Assembly (NCBI GenBank): GCA_030446955.1
Contig: JAUJMG010000011.1
Span: 1,861 to 27,469 of the forward strand
Length of the DNA: 25,609 nucleotides
Reading direction: 5' to 3'
Source: Thermomicrobiales bacterium
Lineage (GTDB): Bacteria; Chloroflexota; Chloroflexia; Thermomicrobiales; UBA6265
Positions 22,773-25,609 of this stretch are shown piece after piece. Below the pieces are notes generated by a model that did not search any database, was not told the DNA's origin, and worked only from the letters and a program-made list of their open reading frames with translations. Each line of letters begins with the position of its first letter. Within the stretch, counting starts at the first letter, position 1. Both the position numbers and the translations under genes were made by a program.

Positions 22773-24002
22773 CTATCCACGGGACGGGAGGGCGCTAGCG
22801 GCGGTCATGCGCCGACCGACATAAACCTCGCCAATCCGGTGAGCTTCGTTCCAAACGTCGCGAATCGGCACGCCCTGAGCGCGGGCGATCGCGAGGCAGT
22901 CGTCATACTCGGGCGCGACGCCGACGACACGGCCGTTCCAGCCGCGCAGTTTGACCCGGACGTCACCCCAGCGGGTCACGGCGATCTCCGTCCGCCGGGC
23001 CGCTTTGACCCGATCGACAGGTGTCGCCCGGACCCCGAGCGTCGTGCTGTTCTCGAAGAGCACGTCCTCCAAGGCGGTCCGGCGGGCCGCTGGGCAAAGC
23101 ACCCCAACCTGCGTCGCCGGCCGGCCCTTTTTCATCACGATCGGCGTCAGCCAGACGTCAAGCGCGCCGGCCTCGAAGAGCCGCTCCAGCAGCACGTCGT
23201 AGAATTGGGGGTTCATGTCGTCGAGGTTGGTTTCTAGCAGAAGCTCGCCCTCCGTTCCGTCGGTGCCCGCTTCGGCCATGTCACCTAGGAAGACCCGAAG
23301 GGCGTTGGGCCAGGGGAGTTCCCGGGCTCCAATGCCGTAGCCCACCGCCGCCGGGACGAAGTCCGGCCGGCGGAACTGGGCGAGGGTGGTCAGGATCGCG
23401 GCGCCGGTCGGCGTGAGCAGCTCGGCTTCCACCCGCTCGGCTCCGGGATCAGGTCCGGCCGTCGGGGCACCCGCGACAGCGAGCAGCTCGGCCGTGGCCG
23501 GTGCCGGGATCGGGATCAAGCCATGCTGGCTCCGGGCGAAGCCGGAGCCGAGACGAGGGGGACCGCTGTAGACCGCTTCGACGCCGAGTAAGGAGAGCCC
23601 AATGCAGGCACCACAGACATCGACGAGCGCATCGACGCCGCCGACCTCGTGGAAGTGCACCTCCTCAGGGGTGACCCCATGGACCTTAGCCTCTGCGGCA
23701 GCTAATCGCTCGAAGACGGCAAGGGCAGCCGCTCGGACTGGATCGGCTAGGGCAGAAGCTTCCAGCAGACTGCGGATCTCAGCCCAGTTGCGGGCGGGTT
23801 GGTCATCATCCACCACGACCGTGACCCGAGTGCCGGCGATGCCGTGCTGGGACACGCGCTCCACCCGGAGGTCGTAGCCAGAGAGGTCGACCTTGCCAAG
23901 CGCGGCGCGCAACTCGGTAAGCGGCAGGCCGGCGTCCAGCAGCGAGCCGAGCAGCATATCGCCGCTGGCGCCCGAGAACGGATCGAAGAACGCAATGCGC
24001 AC
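22773..24002 (-). CDS. larC: Nickel-pincer cofactor nickel-insertion protein LarC
   Basis: LarC inserts nickel into the pyridinium bisthiocarboxylate mononucleotide to finish the nickel-pincer cofactor used by lactate racemase and related LarA-like enzymes. The N-terminal signature is MRIAFFDPFSGASGDMLLG. It is followed by a His-rich block (HFHEVGGVDALVDVCGACIGL) and QHGLIPIPAPATAELL, TPTGAAILTTL, LLETNLDDMNPQFYDVLLERLFEAGALDVWLTP and MKKGRPATQVGVLC. The length of 409 residues covers both halves that are split in lactobacilli. Start: GTG 24002 has GGAG 8 bases upstream and yields the normal N-terminus. The longer ATG at 24038 has GAGG directly against it and adds 12 residues. LarB, LarE and LarA are not in this window. 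Confidence 0.93.
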   Translation of the reverse strand: MRIAFFDPFSGASGDMLLGSLLDAGLPLTELRAALGKVDLSGYDLRVERVSQHGIAGTRVTVVVDDDQPARNWAEIRSLLEASALADPVRAAALAVFERLAAAEAKVHGVTPEEVHFHEVGGVDALVDVCGACIGLSLLGVEAVYSGPPRLGSGFARSQHGLIPIPAPATAELLAVAGAPTAGPDPGAERVEAELLTPTGAAILTTLAQFRRPDFVPAAVGYGIGARELPWPNALRVFLGDMAEAGTDGTEGELLLETNLDDMNPQFYDVLLERLFEAGALDVWLTPIVMKKGRPATQVGVLCPAARRTALEDVLFENSTTLGVRATPVDRVKAARRTEIAVTRWGDVRVKLRGWNGRVVGVAPEYDDCLAIARAQGVPIRDVWNEAHRIGEVYVGRRMTAASALPSRG

Positions 24003-24267
24003 CGAGGTGACTCCAGATTCATCGAACGGCGAACGCATCCTCGATGATAGGTCGAGTTACCGGGATGGGCATGAAAGATAGCGGCGGACCTGACTGCTTT
24101 CTCTCGTTTGCCCTTCGGAAGCGTAAAGGCATCAGTGCCAACACACGTTGACGGCGGTGGAGGAGCTTAGCAGAGGTCCTGGCCGGACCAACACGAAGAG
24201 CCAGCCGAGGGGTTTGCTAGGATACGCGCTCGCCCTCGTCTGGTTGATGGGTGTTTCGATCTCGCTC

Positions 24268-25188
24268 ATGGAGTCTGAGGTGCAGACGGTTTCGGACATC
24301 GTTGGGACTGAGACGGAGATGCGTCGCTTTGGCGGGCATTCGATGACGGCCTGCTTGCGGCGAGTGCTGGTTCGGGCACCGGCGCCGCCAGTAGACGCGG
24401 ACGATTGGCGCCGATTCGAGTATCCGCGGCCTGTCGATGTTGCGCGGTCCGAGGAGGAGCATGGCGCGTTTCGGGCCCTTCTGGTCGATGAAGGGGTGGA
24501 GGTGATCGACGGCGGGCCGGACCCGGCAGGTCACCTCGATGCGATGTTTGCCTACGATCCGTCATTCATGACCGATCGGGGAGCGATCCTGCTTCGGATG
24601 GGCAAGCCGGAGCGACTTGGTGAGACGGCGTTGCACGAGCGCGACTATCAGGCGCTGGGCATTCCGATCCTGGGCCGGATCGAGGAACCTGGGACGGTGG
24701 AAGGCGGCGATGCGCTGTGGCTCGATGAGCGCACGCTCGCTGTAGGCCGTGGATATCGGACGAACGACCAGGGGATTGACCAACTGGCGACGATCCTGGC
24801 GGAGATCGATGTCGAGGTGGTGCGCGTGGCGCTGCCACACTGGCGTGGGCCCGGGGAATGTTTGCACCTGATGTCACTTCTGAGTCCGGTGGCAGGCGAC
24901 TTGGCGGTCGCCTATCCCCCGCTCATGGAGACGGCCTTCGTCGAGGTGTTGCGCGATCGCGGCTGGCGACTGATCGAGGTGCTTGACGCGGAATTCGACA
25001 CCCTCGGCTGCAATGTGCTTGCCCTCGCGCCGGGGAGGTGCTTGGTCGTTGAGGGCAATCCGGTAACGCGAGAGCGGTTGGAGGCAGCGGGCTGCAAGAC
25101 TGTCTCCTATGCCGGGGCGGAGATTTCGTTGAACCGCGCGGGTGGGCCGACGTGCTTGACCCGCCCAATCTGGCGGGCCAACCTGTAG
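24268..25188 (+). CDS. DDAH-like amidinohydrolase (arginine deiminase superfamily)
   Basis: This is a guanidino-modifying enzyme of the pentein fold, related to dimethylarginine dimethylaminohydrolase, acting on an arginine-like substrate through a covalent Cys intermediate. Visible features are RFGGHSMTACLRRVLVRAP at the N-terminus, DPSFMTDRGAILLRMG, and the acidic EGGDALWLDERTLAVGRGYRTN. Then come the likely catalytic His in ECLHLMSLLSPV and the catalytic Cys in GGPTCLTRPIWR at the C-terminus. The start is uncertain. The frame opens with TTG 24148, but the leading residues are unlike the family. A TAGGAT -10-like hexamer sits at 24219, so ATG 24268 or the inner ATG 24319 or 24343 is likelier, and none has a clear ribosome binding site. 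A neighbouring partner pathway is not evident. Confidence 0.85.
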   Translation: MESEVQTVSDIVGTETEMRRFGGHSMTACLRRVLVRAPAPPVDADDWRRFEYPRPVDVARSEEEHGAFRALLVDEGVEVIDGGPDPAGHLDAMFAYDPSFMTDRGAILLRMGKPERLGETALHERDYQALGIPILGRIEEPGTVEGGDALWLDERTLAVGRGYRTNDQGIDQLATILAEIDVEVVRVALPHWRGPGECLHLMSLLSPVAGDLAVAYPPLMETAFVEVLRDRGWRLIEVLDAEFDTLGCNVLALAPGRCLVVEGNPVTRERLEAAGCKTVSYAGAEISLNRAGGPTCLTRPIWRANL

Positions 25189-25337
25189 CTCCCTCAGCGT
25201 TCACGCTCGAAGAGGTTCGATGATCTGTGCCATGTTCGTCGTGGTTACGAGAACTCGTCGCTTCGTGGAATAAGCCGTGATTCGGCCCTGGCAGGCGGCG
25301 GGGGCATGCTCTGGGTGGCACTAAACATGCAACCCTA

Positions 25338-25358
25338 GCCGCATCACGTTGTGACGGC
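25338..25358. promoter_or_regulatory. Imperfect palindrome upstream of the binding-protein gene
   Basis: GCCG-CA-TCAC-GTT-GTGA-CGGC forms an 8-pair stem with a 2-base bulge. It lies 31 bases upstream of the next ATG and just before its ribosome binding site. It may be an operator or a leader hairpin. I see no clear promoter in the rest of 25189-25337. Confidence 0.35.
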
Positions 25359-25389
25359 TTCCCCATGAGAGCAGAGGAGGAAACGGACA

Positions 25390-25609
25390 ATGTCCCAGAT
25401 TGACTGGAGCGTTATCAGCGGCCCTTACGTCTCCCGACGGACGATGCTTAAGCTGGCTGCTGCCACCGGCGCGGCCGGGTTCGCGACGTGGCTTGCGGCT
25501 GCCGAACGGGCCGCCGCCGCTCCACATCGGCCGAACCCGGCCCCCGGGATGGCGGCCTTCCAGGAGGCCAAGCAGGGCGGCACGCTGAACCTCGGCTTCG
25601 GTCTTGGTC
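25390..25609 (+). CDS. Tat-exported ABC transporter substrate-binding protein, 3' end outside window
   Basis: This is the first 73 codons of an exported protein. The ATG at 25390 follows a perfect GAGGAGG (25374-25380) at 9 bases. Residues 15-18 give the twin-arginine motif, YVSRRTMLKLA, followed by a hydrophobic, Ala/Gly-rich stretch (AAATGAAGFATWLAAAERAAA), so Tat export is expected. The mature part begins with EAKQGGTLNLGFG. GGTLNLG-type starts are typical of family 5 peptide/oligosaccharide-binding proteins of ABC importers. The frame is open to the end of the window. The substrate is unknown. Confidence 0.8.
   Translation, partial: MSQIDWSVISGPYVSRRTMLKLAAATGAAGFATWLAAAERAAAAPHRPNPAPGMAAFQEAKQGGTLNLGFGLG

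Noticed and set aside
1..25609. tRNA, rRNA or CRISPR array
   Set aside because: I saw no cloverleaf-like sequence, ribosomal RNA segment or regularly spaced repeat-spacer array.

Overview
This is a high-GC bacterial chromosome window. I infer a member of the Chloroflexota, most likely the Thermomicrobia/Sphaerobacter group. The basis is GC-rich codon use with frequent GTG/TTG starts, a large ATPase-LuxR regulator of the type common in Chloroflexi and Actinobacteria, a DUF2207 protein with a glycine-rich tail, and a Tat-exported solute-binding protein. This is an inference from gene content; no rRNA gene is present.

Layout. (1) 1-3330: the 3' part of an APH-type phosphotransferase, a secreted His-rich protein, a cupin protein whose reading frame is broken at a six-base homopolymer, and a membrane-anchored J-domain protein. 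(2) 3756-8389: a regulator and its probable output. An ATPase-TPR-LuxR gene is split by one in-frame TGA. It is followed by a tandem and palindromic CCGTAGG operator-like array, a very small gene, a DUF6176-like small gene and, after a strong hairpin, an Rv2258c-like methyltransferase. (3) 8400-9292: a heavily decayed IS5-type transposase with one possible surviving end. (4) 9530-10441: an arginase-superfamily enzyme with an altered first metal-ligand motif. (5) 10584-14090, minus strand: a zinc/manganese ABC importer (binding protein, ATPase, permease) and a Fur/Zur regulator. A Fur-type palindrome overlaps the -35 of the importer promoter. (6) 14316-21545, plus strand: an envelope block with DUF2207 protein, WecG/TagA glycosyltransferase, a zinc-ribbon membrane protein, a heptose-phosphate kinase and nucleotidyltransferase pair coupled by TGATG, and the lipid II flippase MurJ. 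(7) 21667-25609: M55 D-aminopeptidase, LarC on the minus strand, a DDAH-like amidinohydrolase, and the start of a Tat-dependent ABC transporter binding protein.

How the genes fit together: the metal importer and Fur/Zur gene form a self-contained homeostasis module. The heptose genes with the GT26 transferase and MurJ suggest cell-wall or S-layer glycan synthesis. The regulator, CCGTAGG array and small genes look like a local signal-response cassette. Three loci (cupin, regulator, transposase) carry disabling lesions. The transposase has clearly decayed. The other two have single lesions that could be real, recoded, or sequence errors.
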